From an uncultured Nitrospinaceae bacterium (GTDB lineage: Bacteria; Nitrospinota; Nitrospinia; Nitrospinales; VA-1), in NCBI GenBank assembly GCA_938073925.1, contig CALJGH010000013.1:1-15807 (forward strand): a DNA stretch of 15,807 nt, in the 5' to 3' direction. Made by a program: the position numbers and the translations under genes. The notes below the pieces were generated by a model. It was given only the letters and a program-made list of their open reading frames with translations, ran no database searches and was not told the DNA's origin. Shown here one piece after another: positions 7,282 through 15,219 of this stretch (position 1 is the first letter of the stretch; each line of letters opens with the position of its first letter).

Positions 7282-7303
7282 ATGTTCTCACCGGGTGGAA
7301 CAT
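7282..7303 (-). promoter_or_regulatory. Palindrome over the ilvB transcription start
   Basis: The arms ATGTTC (7282-7287) and GAACAT (7298-7303) are perfect inverted repeats around a 10-base centre that pairs further (CAC/GTG with one bulged base). It begins about where transcription from the candidate promoter would start. It may be an operator for a dimeric repressor or a 5' hairpin of the leader RNA; sequence alone does not decide. Confidence 0.45.
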
Positions 7304-7309
7304 CAAAAA

Positions 7310-7338
7310 ACTGTATCGGAATTGCCCCTTGAAGTCAA
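7310..7338 (-). promoter_or_regulatory. Candidate sigma-70 promoter of ilvB
   Basis: Minus strand: -35 TTGACT (7333-7338, 5 of 6), a 17-base spacer, and -10 TACAGT (7310-7315, 4 of 6). The start would be near 7303, leaving a leader of about 80 bases. A perfect TTGACA lies further upstream at 7365-7370 but without a matching -10. Confidence 0.5.
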
Positions 7339-7408
7339 ATTCAAATCAATAAAAAGCTCTTTTTTGTCAAAACGTTAGAAGGGTTGGAGATTGTAAGTCG
7401 GGAAGCCT

Positions 7409-8335
7409 CTATATGCTATTCACGGCTTTTAGTATGATCCCTTCCCGCAGACTGTACTCGCTGACCGTAAGTGATTCGCATTTAAATGCGCGCATGGTTT
7501 CAAGAACAATTACAATGCCGGCAATGATTAAATCTTCTCGTCCCGGTTCAAGAGGTTTCAAAGCTAATCGTTCGCTGAGAGATTTACTTTTAAGATCCGC
7601 AAGAATTGATTCTGCATCTTCCCGAGAAAATATTGAAGTGTGGATTTTTTCTGGATCGTAGGGATAGATATTATTTTTTAATGCCGCAAGTGTTGTCACT
7701 GCCCCCGCTGTTCCAATCAGAAGTTCAGGGGGAAACGTAGATAGTTTATTTTTTACTGCCTGCAGTTCATTTTGAAGGTGGTTTTGTAGGTTAAGAAATT
7801 CTTTCTCATTAATCGGGTGCTGAGTGATGAATTTTTCAGTTAGCCTCACCACACCCAGTGAGGTACTGCAAAAACCCGATATTTCTTTTCCTTCAGAAAG
7901 AATGAACTCGGTGCTGCCGCCGCCGATATCCAGAGTGATAACCTTGCGGTTATTATGGGGTATCTTCCAAAATACTCCTTCTAGAGTGAGTCGGGCTTCT
8001 TCTTCCCATGGGATGATTTTGATATCAATACCTGTTTTTTTTTTCGCCTGATGAACAAATTCCTGCCCATTGGAAGCTTCGCGAACGGCACTGGTTGCAA
8101 CTGCAAATAAAGGAGGGTCGCCATTCTCCAGGCAGGCTTGGCGAAATTCGGAGAGTACTTGAAGCGTTGCTTCTATTCTGCTTTTTGCGAGCTTGCCTTG
8201 CGTGTCCATACCTTCGCCCAGGCGAGTGATGCTTTTTTTGGAAACGAGCAGCTTGAACTCTGCATTGCCGGTCGACTCAAGGATAAGAAGACGGAGGGTA
8301 TTGGAGCCGATATCAATGGATGCGATTTTTTTCAT
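7409..8335 (-). CDS. Ppx/GppA family phosphatase (short form)
   Basis: A 308-residue protein of the exopolyphosphatase / guanosine pentaphosphate phosphohydrolase family with the ASKHA actin-like fold, cytoplasmic. The motifs are all present: DIGSNTLRLLI (8-18), ATSAVREA (80-87), EEEARL (111-116) with the catalytic glutamate region, LDIGGGSTEF (135-144), GTAGAVTTLA (208-217), and the terminal SEYSLREGI. It is the short two-domain form, about 300 residues, lacking the C-terminal HD-like domains of the E. coli proteins of about 500. It therefore hydrolyses polyphosphate or pppGpp, and the two activities cannot be separated by sequence. The ATG at 8335 lacks a clear ribosome site; an in-frame stop just upstream excludes a longer start. 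It follows lptG by 58 bases on the same strand and is probably the third gene of that transcript. Confidence 0.93.
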   Translation of the reverse strand: MKKIASIDIGSNTLRLLILESTGNAEFKLLVSKKSITRLGEGMDTQGKLAKSRIEATLQVLSEFRQACLENGDPPLFAVATSAVREASNGQEFVHQAKKKTGIDIKIIPWEEEARLTLEGVFWKIPHNNRKVITLDIGGGSTEFILSEGKEISGFCSTSLGVVRLTEKFITQHPINEKEFLNLQNHLQNELQAVKNKLSTFPPELLIGTAGAVTTLAALKNNIYPYDPEKIHTSIFSREDAESILADLKSKSLSERLALKPLEPGREDLIIAGIVIVLETMRAFKCESLTVSEYSLREGIILKAVNSI

Positions 8336-8393
8336 GGAATGAAGGATCTAGAGTAAAAGGTTTGGCGGTTACCTTACCTGCGGCGACTCGTTG

Positions 8394-9494
8394 CTATATG
8401 GGGAAGGCTTTTTCGCTGTCCATGGTGAGGAGCAGATAAAATCCTAAAACGGTAAAAAGCAGATTGGGACCCCACGCCGCTAATATGGGATCAAAGGTTC
8501 CACCTCGCCCCAGCGAAATGCTCATCGCATAAATAAACGAAAACACAAACCCCATCGCAAGGTTGATGCCGACACAAAACAAAAGACCGCCGTGCCTGCT
8601 TGATCGAATAGATAAAGGAATCGCCAGTAGGGCCATAACCACACTGATAAAGGGATAGGAAATGTTTCGATGCAATTCAATCCATTTCATGGAGGTGTCT
8701 TTTCCTTCCGAAGCTTGAGTTTTTATTATTTTGTACAATCCGCTAAGGCTCATCTCCTCGGGGCGTTTGTGGGCCTTGGATAAGTTTTTCGGAGTTTCAG
8801 GCGTAGGGAAAGTTTTCTTTGCAAAATATTCTGTTGATTGTATTCCGCCTTTACCAAATTTGCGTATATAGCCATCTAAAAATTCCCATTTATTGATAGA
8901 CCAGATGGCCTCTCGAGCATCAATGCGCTGTGAGATCGAATTATTTTTACCAGGTTTTAAAATAATAACTTTTTCTAGTTTTGATTTGTAAGGGTCAAAA
9001 TAATCGATGCTCCAGATATCGCCGTTGGTCGATCTGAACCAGAGGTTCTCAGTGGGAATTTTCCCATAGGAAGTGCGCGCCTGTATTTTACCCATAAAGA
9101 TATAATTCATTTTCTGATTGGTAATAGGAGATAAAAATTCACTGCTGGCAAGAATTGTCAAAGCAATAACCAAGGAGGCGCCGATAATGGGAAGGGTGAT
9201 GCCGGTAATGCTTATTCCGCAGGCTTTCATTGCTGTGAATTCATTGTTTTTTGCAAGTGAGGCGAGGGTGATAACGGTTGCAAGAAGAACTCCCTGAGGG
9301 GCCATGTAAAAAGCAATGAAAGGGACTTTGAAAATATAATATGAGACGAGATCAATCATGGGTGCGTCTTTTGCCAAAAACTCGTCGATGCGTTCAAAAA
9401 AATCCACGATCAAAAAAATTCCAACCAAACCACTGGCGGTCAATAAATATATTTTCACAAATTGTGCAAGCACATATCGCTTTAACAATGTCAT
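8394..9494 (-). CDS. lptG: LPS export ABC transporter permease LptG (YjgP/YjgQ family)
   Basis: An inner-membrane permease subunit of the LptB2FG complex that extracts lipopolysaccharide from the inner membrane and passes it to the LptC/LptA bridge. The 366 residues show the family layout: three N-terminal membrane segments (about 11-31, 55-80, 98-117), a periplasmic jellyroll-like domain (about 125-270), and three C-terminal segments (about 281-297, 302-326, 336-356). ELHRNISYPFISVVMALL (273-290) and AIPLSIRSSRHGG (291-303) match the conserved start of the C-terminal membrane part. FERIDEFL after the first segment and EFTAMKACGIS (85-95), the coupling helix that contacts LptB, are also typical. 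LptF would be similar, but the pattern fits LptG better. It follows the kinase gene by 28 bases. lptF and lptB are not adjacent. Confidence 0.88.
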   Translation of the reverse strand: MTLLKRYVLAQFVKIYLLTASGLVGIFLIVDFFERIDEFLAKDAPMIDLVSYYIFKVPFIAFYMAPQGVLLATVITLASLAKNNEFTAMKACGISITGITLPIIGASLVIALTILASSEFLSPITNQKMNYIFMGKIQARTSYGKIPTENLWFRSTNGDIWSIDYFDPYKSKLEKVIILKPGKNNSISQRIDAREAIWSINKWEFLDGYIRKFGKGGIQSTEYFAKKTFPTPETPKNLSKAHKRPEEMSLSGLYKIIKTQASEGKDTSMKWIELHRNISYPFISVVMALLAIPLSIRSSRHGGLLFCVGINLAMGFVFSFIYAMSISLGRGGTFDPILAAWGPNLLFTVLGFYLLLTMDSEKAFPI

Positions 9495-9522
9495 AATTTT
9501 GCTGCTTTTATTGTTGAATAAT

Positions 9523-10575
9523 TTAATTAGCGTTTAACGTTGGTATTGCAGAATTCAGAGCCGGGCTTAAAAATTTGAGATCGCGGCGGTTGACTAGAGT
9601 TTGCCTTATGTAATCCAAGGTCGGTTCAATGTATTGCAGATAGCGGTCATTGCCTAAAACTTTATGTTGGTAGGCAAAAGTACCAATCGCTTTTAAATTT
9701 CTCTGCAAAGACATCCAGTCAAAAATTTTATAAAAGGGTTCCCGTATAACTTCTCTGCCATTTTGTTTCATGCGCTCGATATAATATTCAAGCAACTCAC
9801 TCCTTAGAGAGTCATTCAAGACAACATAGGAATCTTTCAAAAGGGAAACCAGATCATACTGGCACGGACCCATTCTGGCATCCTGAAAGTCGATCACCTT
9901 CAGCTTACCATTATGTATCATTATATTTTTTGAATGATAATCTCGATGCGTGAAAACCCGATCCTCTTTTGACAAGGTTTTGCAAACTGTGCGCAAAGCT
10001 TCCCGGACTTCGTTTTTTTTGTCCTTGTCCAAAGCGCTCATCAGCATCCCTTGCACGTAATGTTCCAGCATGAAATTCATTTCCCACATTAGTTTTTCTT
10101 CATCAAAAAATAAGGAGTGGGCAGGGGAGTCGGGTGTGATGTTGACGGTGGCGCGAATATGAAAGGCCACGATAATATCGATGGCTTTTTGATACCAGAA
10201 CACGGTTTTTTTGGGTTCCTCAGTAATCTGATCCGCCAAGTGAGTGTCGCCGCAATCCGTCAGGAATAGTAATCCCTGTTTTGCATCGAAATGGAAGATG
10301 TCTGGTACGGGTATGTCGAGATTCCTGAGAAATTTTTGTATACAGTTGAAGTCGGGTTCAGTTTCCAGTTTGGCTAATTGCATTATGATGACGGAGCGTG
10401 GCATTCCATGTGAAGATTTTAATGCATACTTGGCCCTGTAATAATTTCTGTCAGAGGCATCACCTTTTAAGAGTATGCATTCTATTTGTGAAACGGGTTC
10501 CTTGGCAAAAAGTTCAAGCCATGAGATCAGATAGTCTTTATCAAACCGGGCAAGTTTAATATTCATATTTTCCAT
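9523..10575 (-). CDS. AmgK-like sugar kinase (aminoglycoside phosphotransferase fold)
   Basis: A 350-residue kinase with the aminoglycoside phosphotransferase fold, closest in motifs to AmgK/COG3178, the anomeric kinase that phosphorylates N-acetylmuramate or GlcNAc for peptidoglycan recycling. Visible marks are LKGDASDRNYYR (36-47) in the nucleotide-binding lobe, the catalytic loop HRDYHSKN (210-217, Asp212), and the metal-binding IDFQDARMGP (228-237, Asp229) followed by YDLVSLL (240-246), all standard for the family. The usual neighbour murU (nucleotidyltransferase) is absent here, so the exact sugar is uncertain. It is the first gene of a likely transcript with lptG and ppx. The start is either ATG at 10575 or the fourth codon ATG (10564-10566); neither has a strong ribosome site. 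Confidence 0.82.
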   Translation of the reverse strand: MENMNIKLARFDKDYLISWLELFAKEPVSQIECILLKGDASDRNYYRAKYALKSSHGMPRSVIIMQLAKLETEPDFNCIQKFLRNLDIPVPDIFHFDAKQGLLFLTDCGDTHLADQITEEPKKTVFWYQKAIDIIVAFHIRATVNITPDSPAHSLFFDEEKLMWEMNFMLEHYVQGMLMSALDKDKKNEVREALRTVCKTLSKEDRVFTHRDYHSKNIMIHNGKLKVIDFQDARMGPCQYDLVSLLKDSYVVLNDSLRSELLEYYIERMKQNGREVIREPFYKIFDWMSLQRNLKAIGTFAYQHKVLGNDRYLQYIEPTLDYIRQTLVNRRDLKFLSPALNSAIPTLNAN

Positions 10576-10656
10576 GAGTATAAAAAAATCTATTTCAATT
10601 ATTAAACATCTAATGTAGCATTCTGTTTTTTAATAAATCCAAGCGGAGATTTTCAG

Positions 10657-10983
10657 ATGCCGAAACCAAGTTATCATATTTTAGTTTGTACAAACAGCCG
10701 TCCACCGGGACACCCACGTGGGTCTTGTAACGAGAGCGGTTCTAATGCGATTTTTGAAAAACTGTCGATGGGAATCGAGCAAAAAGGGTTGTTTGGAAAA
10801 GCAACAGTGACCAGCACGGGATGTCTAGGGCCTTGTGGTGTTGGCCCGGTTGTTATCGTTTATCCAGAAGGGGTTTGGTACCAAAAAGTGCAACCTGAAG
10901 ACGTTGAAGAGATTCTCGACCAGCATGTAGGTCAGGGTAAGAAAATCGACCGCCTAGAAATCCCAGACGAACTCTGGGGCTAG
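10657..10983 (+). CDS. Thioredoxin-like [2Fe-2S] ferredoxin
   Basis: A 108-residue cytoplasmic electron carrier. Four cysteines, C11, C24, C56 and C60, match the thioredoxin-like ferredoxin pattern (a pair 13 apart near the N-terminus and CLGPC in the second half), as in the Aquifex ferredoxin of about 110 residues and the related domain of NuoE. The segment VTSTGCLGPCGVGPVVIVYP is strongly typical. It lacks the plant-type ferredoxin spacing. GGAG stands about 8 bases before the ATG. It is a single plus-strand gene diverging from the kinase operon and converging on bioB, whose reaction needs electrons and Fe-S clusters; a partnership is conceivable but not shown by the sequence. Confidence 0.92.
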   Translation: MPKPSYHILVCTNSRPPGHPRGSCNESGSNAIFEKLSMGIEQKGLFGKATVTSTGCLGPCGVGPVVIVYPEGVWYQKVQPEDVEEILDQHVGQGKKIDRLEIPDELWG

Positions 10984-10998
10984 CGGCGAACCGCCGCT
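10982..10998 (+). terminator. GC-rich hairpin at the ferredoxin stop codon
   Basis: The perfect 7-bp stem AGCGGCG / CGCCGCT with loop AAC begins inside the TAG stop codon. No T run follows, so it is not a standard intrinsic terminator; it may cap the 3' end or pause polymerase. Confidence 0.45.
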
Positions 10999-11059
10999 GG
11001 TGATGGGGTCGATGTCTATGAAGTCAATAGATGCGATCAAGCCTTTTACTATAGGTTAG

Positions 11060-11093
11060 CTTGTTTTCCATTCCTGTAGGGGTGGAAAACAGG
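11060..11093. terminator. Long hairpin in the convergent ferredoxin-bioB gap
   Basis: A 15-bp stem (three T-G pairs) with loop TGTA: arms at 11060-11074 and 11079-11093, core TGTTTTCCA / TGGAAAACA perfect. It ends ten bases before the bioB stop codon, between two convergent genes, and has no T tract on either side. It is suited to a bidirectional termination or RNA-stability role. Confidence 0.5.
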
Positions 11094-11102
11094 CATAAGG
11101 GT

Positions 11103-12110
11103 TTAGCTATTGCTATTTACTTCCCACGAAGTGGGTGGGCGAAGACCCAAGTCTTCGATCATGCCAATATCTCTTTTTGGATCCTGGCCTTTTGTGGTCA
11201 GGTAATTGCCACCAAGAATTCCATTAGCGCCTGCCGAAAACAATTTTTCTTGCTTATCCGTGAGCACTTCTTCCCTGCCGCCGCAAACAAACAAATCTAT
11301 CTTTGGTAATATCAATCGCAGTAAGGCAATGGTTTTAAGTGCATCGTAATATTCAATTGTTTCGAGATGATCCATCCCGGTTCCTTCAATGGGTTTGAGG
11401 AAATTGATGGGGAGAGATTGTGTGCCAAGGTCGCGAATAGAGAATGCCAGTTCTACCCTTTGCGTGAAGGACTCTCCCATCCCAAAAATTCCTCCAACAC
11501 AAACATCGAGTCCAGCTTCTTGGGCATTTTGCACCGCTTTGACTTCATCCTCATAAGTATGAGTGGTTACAATTTTTTCAAAATGGCTGGCAGCGGTTTC
11601 GAGGTTGTGGTGGCATCGGTCCAGTCCTGCCTCTTTCAGTTCTTTTAAATGATCCAGTTCCATCAATCCTAAGGAACAACAGGTTTCGAGATTGGTTTCC
11701 GCTTTAATCCGGCGCACCGCTTCCTTCACTCGATCGAGTTCCTCTCGATCATTCATTTTGGTTCCAGATGCAACAATGGAAAATTCATTGGCACCAAAAG
11801 CTTCTGCTTCTTTAGCGGCGGTGACCATCTCTTCAACGCTCATCAATTCAAATTCAGGAGCATCGGTTTTAAACGAACTTGACTGCCCACAAAAGGAACA
11901 GTCTTCAACACAACGCCCAGACTTGGCGTTGACGATGGAGCAAATTTTGACATTTTCACCCTTGAATTGGTCACGTATACGATCGGTTCCAATAAAAAGA
12001 TAATCCAGTTCCTCGTGAGAAAAGGATTCCAGTTGTAACGCCTGCTCGTTAGAAATGGATTGGCCAGTAAGAGCTGTTTCGACCATGCCATCTATCAATT
12101 CTTTTCGCAT
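11103..12110 (-). CDS. bioB: Biotin synthase
   Basis: A 335-residue radical SAM enzyme that inserts sulfur into dethiobiotin to make biotin, the last step of the pathway. The radical [4Fe-4S] site CVEDCSFC (C67, C71, C74) is intact, and HHNLETA (167-173) holds the Asn that binds substrate and SAM. Of the four E. coli ligands of the auxiliary sulfur-donor cluster, those equal to C128 (C144) and C188 (C204) are present. The C97 position is Ser111 in my alignment, and the Arg260 position is Phe274 with Cys276 two residues on, in VCGGRE. The auxiliary cluster may therefore differ from the E. coli one. Length is normal. GGGAG stands about 13 bases before the ATG. It lies 53 bases downstream of the DUF255 gene; no other bio genes are nearby. 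Confidence 0.93.
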   Translation of the reverse strand: MRKELIDGMVETALTGQSISNEQALQLESFSHEELDYLFIGTDRIRDQFKGENVKICSIVNAKSGRCVEDCSFCGQSSSFKTDAPEFELMSVEEMVTAAKEAEAFGANEFSIVASGTKMNDREELDRVKEAVRRIKAETNLETCCSLGLMELDHLKELKEAGLDRCHHNLETAASHFEKIVTTHTYEDEVKAVQNAQEAGLDVCVGGIFGMGESFTQRVELAFSIRDLGTQSLPINFLKPIEGTGMDHLETIEYYDALKTIALLRLILPKIDLFVCGGREEVLTDKQEKLFSAGANGILGGNYLTTKGQDPKRDIGMIEDLGLRPPTSWEVNSNS

Positions 12111-12163
12111 GTCAGTTAAGTTTCTCCCTACGGTGAAAGTGATAGGCTTATCATAGAGTTTCT

Positions 12164-14248
12164 TTATTCATAACTCAATAGTTTCACCAATTCTTCTGAA
12201 GTTTGCACAGGTGGCAGACAGGTGCCTTGACGGCAAACGTATGCAGTTGCTTTCCCTTGATGCAATTTTCGGCCCTCCAGCAATGGAATTATTTTAGCGT
12301 TTTTTTCAACTTCATCTTCATATGAAAACGCAAAAACCGAATTCGGAAAAAATCCCTTGCGAAGAGTGGTCAGAAAATTCTGAGTAGCAACGTCATTTTT
12401 TTTGCCTATTATGGCAACTTCTTTTAGTCCGCCCAGATATAAATGCAATGCTTGTAACATATAGGCAGAATTGAGCCCGTATTCCATGAGTTCATCGTAA
12501 AAGCTCAAGAAAATGTTTTCTGCTTTTTTGGTTAACTCGGGATCAATTAAATAGGCAGAAAGTTTTAGAAAAGCCAGGGCCGCGTTGCTGTTTCCCGAAG
12601 GCTCGACTCCATCGTAACCACTGACCTGGCGGACTAATAATTCTTCAGCATCGCTGGCGGTTTCATGAAAAGCACCGGTTTCACTCGAAAATTTTTCAAC
12701 AACACGTTGCATCAGTTCTCGTGCTATTTGGATATAGTGTGAATCGTAAGTGGCTTCATATAAATCCAAGCAAGCCACTGCCGTTGCACTATGGTCGAAC
12801 AAATAGCCATCGTAGCGGGCTTCTCCTTCCCGATAACGACGTAGCATTTTCCCGTCGGAAGTTCTAAGTTGATCGAGCAGAAATTGCATAGCCTTAGCTG
12901 CTTTTTCAATTCTCCCTTCATCTTCCATTACGCGTCCGGTTTTAGCCATCGCACTGATCATCAGGGAATTCCATGATGTGAGTATTTTGTCGTCAAGCAG
13001 AGGACGAATACGTTTGCTGCGAACTTGCAACAATTTTTCGCGAGCTATTTGCAACTCTTTACTGAAGTCATCAGGGTTCATGCCTGTTTCTTTGGCAACC
13101 GTTTCAGAGCCACGTGTTTGATGGAGAATATTTTCTCCTTCAAAATTTCCCTTTTGAGTGACATTGTAAAAAGGAATAGCGACACTGGCTGTTTTTCTTC
13201 CAAGAATATTTTCAATCTCTTCCTTGGACCAGACGTAGAACTTGCCTTCAACGCCTTCACTGTCGGCATCTTCGGCGCTAAAAAAGGCCCCCTCTTCTGA
13301 GGTCATGTCTCGATCGATATAATGTAGAAGATCGTTGGCATAGTCGGCGAATTCTATCTTTTTAGTGACTTGATAGGCTTCGATCAAGGCAGTTGTGAAC
13401 AAAGCGTTGTCATACAACATTTTTTCAAAATGCGGCACCAGCCATCGGTAATCAGTGCTGTAACGTGAAAGTCCGCCCCCAATCTGGTCATAGATGCCAC
13501 CGAATTTCATTGCCTTGAGAGTGTTCTCTGCCATTATCAGACTATTAGCATTGCCTGTTCGGTGGTGATGCCTTAATAAAAGAGAAAGCCCCATAGATGG
13601 CGGGAATTTGTTTTGCGATTGAAATTGAAATCCATGATTCAATTTGTCGTAATGATTTTCAAAAAGCTCTAATGCTTTGTCTTCCCCGTCAAAGCTCAAA
13701 TCATCGAGGTCGGCAGTTGTTTTCTCCCGCGTGGAAGATTGGCGTATGTAATCGATCAGTGCCTTGGTTTGCTTGGTAACCTTGTCCTGTTCATTTTCCC
13801 AAGTGGTTATGAGAAATTGTAATACATCGAGAAAAGAAGGAGTATTGTGGCGTTTTTCTGGAGGGAAATAAGTCCCGCCATAAAAGGGGATACCATCCGG
13901 CGTTAAAAAAACATTGAGAGGCCAGCCTCCCTGTTGTCCCAATGCTTGCACCGCTTGCATATAGATGCTGTCCACATCTGGACGTTCTTCACGGTCTACC
14001 TTGATGCAGACAAAACTTTCGTTCAAGACTGCGGCCAGAACTGCGTCTTCAAAAGATTCGCGCTCCATCACGTGGCACCAATGGCAAGTGGCATAGCCAA
14101 TGCTGATGAGTACGGGTATATTTTTTTCTTTTGCAATTTGGAACGGTTTGTCACCCCAAGGGTACCAGTTGACGGGATTGTGCGCGTGCTGCAACAGATA
14201 AGGGCTCTTTTCTTTTATGAGCTCGTTGGTGTATGTGTGTTGTGTCAT
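12164..14248 (-). CDS. DUF255 / YyaL-like thioredoxin-domain protein
   Basis: A 694-residue member of the DUF255 (SSP411/YyaL, spermatogenesis-associated protein 20-like) family, cytoplasmic. The N-terminal thioredoxin-like domain starts with NELIKEKSPYLLQHAHNPV and carries CHWCH near residues 55-59, plus GWPLNVFLTP. The rest is an (alpha/alpha)6 barrel-like region similar to glycosidase or epimerase folds, with the family marks LVPHFEKMLYDNA and the terminal AYVCRQGTCLPP. Members are common beside unrelated genes, and their reaction is not established, so none is proposed. The frame can also open at TTG (14249-14251), but the adjacent ATG at 14248 is preferred. A four-codon upstream frame, ATG AAT AAT ACT TGA, overlaps this ATG as TGATG. 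No clear ribosome site. It probably leads into bioB 53 bases downstream. Confidence 0.9.
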   Translation of the reverse strand: MTQHTYTNELIKEKSPYLLQHAHNPVNWYPWGDKPFQIAKEKNIPVLISIGYATCHWCHVMERESFEDAVLAAVLNESFVCIKVDREERPDVDSIYMQAVQALGQQGGWPLNVFLTPDGIPFYGGTYFPPEKRHNTPSFLDVLQFLITTWENEQDKVTKQTKALIDYIRQSSTREKTTADLDDLSFDGEDKALELFENHYDKLNHGFQFQSQNKFPPSMGLSLLLRHHHRTGNANSLIMAENTLKAMKFGGIYDQIGGGLSRYSTDYRWLVPHFEKMLYDNALFTTALIEAYQVTKKIEFADYANDLLHYIDRDMTSEEGAFFSAEDADSEGVEGKFYVWSKEEIENILGRKTASVAIPFYNVTQKGNFEGENILHQTRGSETVAKETGMNPDDFSKELQIAREKLLQVRSKRIRPLLDDKILTSWNSLMISAMAKTGRVMEDEGRIEKAAKAMQFLLDQLRTSDGKMLRRYREGEARYDGYLFDHSATAVACLDLYEATYDSHYIQIARELMQRVVEKFSSETGAFHETASDAEELLVRQVSGYDGVEPSGNSNAALAFLKLSAYLIDPELTKKAENIFLSFYDELMEYGLNSAYMLQALHLYLGGLKEVAIIGKKNDVATQNFLTTLRKGFFPNSVFAFSYEDEVEKNAKIIPLLEGRKLHQGKATAYVCRQGTCLPPVQTSEELVKLLSYE

Positions 14249-14325
14249 CAAGTATTATTCATGGAATGGAAGTTATTTTTCTTATAATGTTACATCAACG
14301 GTTGCATTGCTGCATATCAGAAATT

Positions 14326-14354
14326 TCAACATGAGTTTTTCGAGGTGATATAAT
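14326..14354 (+). promoter_or_regulatory. Extended -10 promoter for the methyltransferase gene
   Basis: A perfect -10 TATAAT (14349-14354) is preceded by TGA, giving an extended -10 (TGNTATAAT). A -35-like TCAACA (14326-14331, 4 of 6) stands 17 bases upstream. Transcription would start near 14361, giving a leader of about 30 bases before the ATG at 14392. Confidence 0.65.
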
Positions 14355-14391
14355 GATTCTCGGAAATAACCTTTTAAGTGAAGAGTAGAGT

Positions 14392-15156
14392 ATGGAATCG
14401 CAAAAATTTTCGGAGTTGGGAGAAAGAGAACGGGAACAGTATAATAAAGGTCTGGAAAGAGGAGGGTATGAAAAAATATTCAATCACTGTCGATATTTTT
14501 ATATCCGCAGAAGATACAGTCTGATTAAAGAGATGATGCAATGCGCCCAGGGTAAGAAGGTTCTTGAAATAGGATCTACGGCGTGGAGAGGATGGCTTGA
14601 TAATAATTCTATTCTTCCTTCCTCCTTAACTTGTATTAATATTTCCGAAGCCGAACTCCAGGCTGGGGTAGGTTCTGCCGCGAGTAGCGATAATAGCCCA
14701 GATTTTATTCTTATGGACGCGCATGATTTGCAATTTGAAGATGGAACATTTGACTTTGTTTATGGGGATGCGATTCTTCATCACTTGAATATGGTTCCGG
14801 CTTTGGATGAAATTTTCCGCGTATTAAAACCCAATGGAAAAATATTATTTGTTGAGCCTTTGGATGTAAACCCTGCGGGGAAACTTGTAAGGTATTTGAC
14901 AAAAAAGGCGAGAACTTCTGACGAACAACCACTGAGACTTTGCGATATTACTGAAATTAAAAAACGTTTTGAAACTCAGTTTTTTTATGAAGAATTATTA
15001 TCAGTTCCTTGTGGCGTTTTGTCAGGAATGCTTTTTAAGAACCCGTCCAATAGTCTCATGCGCTTTGCTTTTCGTGTAGATCAGTTTCTAGATCGTAATT
15101 TTTCGTGGCTAAGAAACTGGTTTCGCCATGCTTTGATTTCTGGAACACGCAGATAA
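14392..15156 (+). CDS. Class I SAM-dependent methyltransferase
   Basis: A 254-residue cytoplasmic methyltransferase of the UbiE/Methyltransf_11 type. Motif I is VLEIGST (57-63), where the usual third glycine is altered. The acidic SAM-binding region is MDAHDLQFEDGTFDFVYG (108-125), followed by ILHHL (128-132) and the post-motif RVLKPNGKILFVEPL (143-157). The C-terminal part (about 175-254) is basic and aromatic, with FRVDQFLDRNF and FRHALISG, and might contact membrane or a glycan lipid. The acceptor is unknown; the downstream O-antigen ligase suggests a sugar, lipid carrier or polysaccharide intermediate. The start lacks a strong ribosome site (only AAGAG nearby) but has a strong promoter. 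Confidence 0.88.
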   Translation: MESQKFSELGEREREQYNKGLERGGYEKIFNHCRYFYIRRRYSLIKEMMQCAQGKKVLEIGSTAWRGWLDNNSILPSSLTCINISEAELQAGVGSAASSDNSPDFILMDAHDLQFEDGTFDFVYGDAILHHLNMVPALDEIFRVLKPNGKILFVEPLDVNPAGKLVRYLTKKARTSDEQPLRLCDITEIKKRFETQFFYEELLSVPCGVLSGMLFKNPSNSLMRFAFRVDQFLDRNFSWLRNWFRHALISGTRR

Positions 15157-15219
15157 TTCCTCTTAATCGCCCCTTAATTAACCCAGTTAGTATCACCATT
15201 TACATCACCTTTTAATTCC

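Noticed and set aside
7262..7303. Short leader frame in front of ilvB as an attenuation peptide
   Set aside because: Its 13 codons contain only one Val and one Leu and no run of branched-chain codons; no classic alternating terminator follows.
7342..7370. Perfect TTGACA upstream of ilvB
   Set aside because: No -10 resembling TATAAT lies 16-18 bases downstream; the promoter at 7310-7338 is better.
14295..14483. Minus-strand 62-codon frame over the methyltransferase promoter
   Set aside because: It is antisense to a strong promoter and a gene start, with no coding character.
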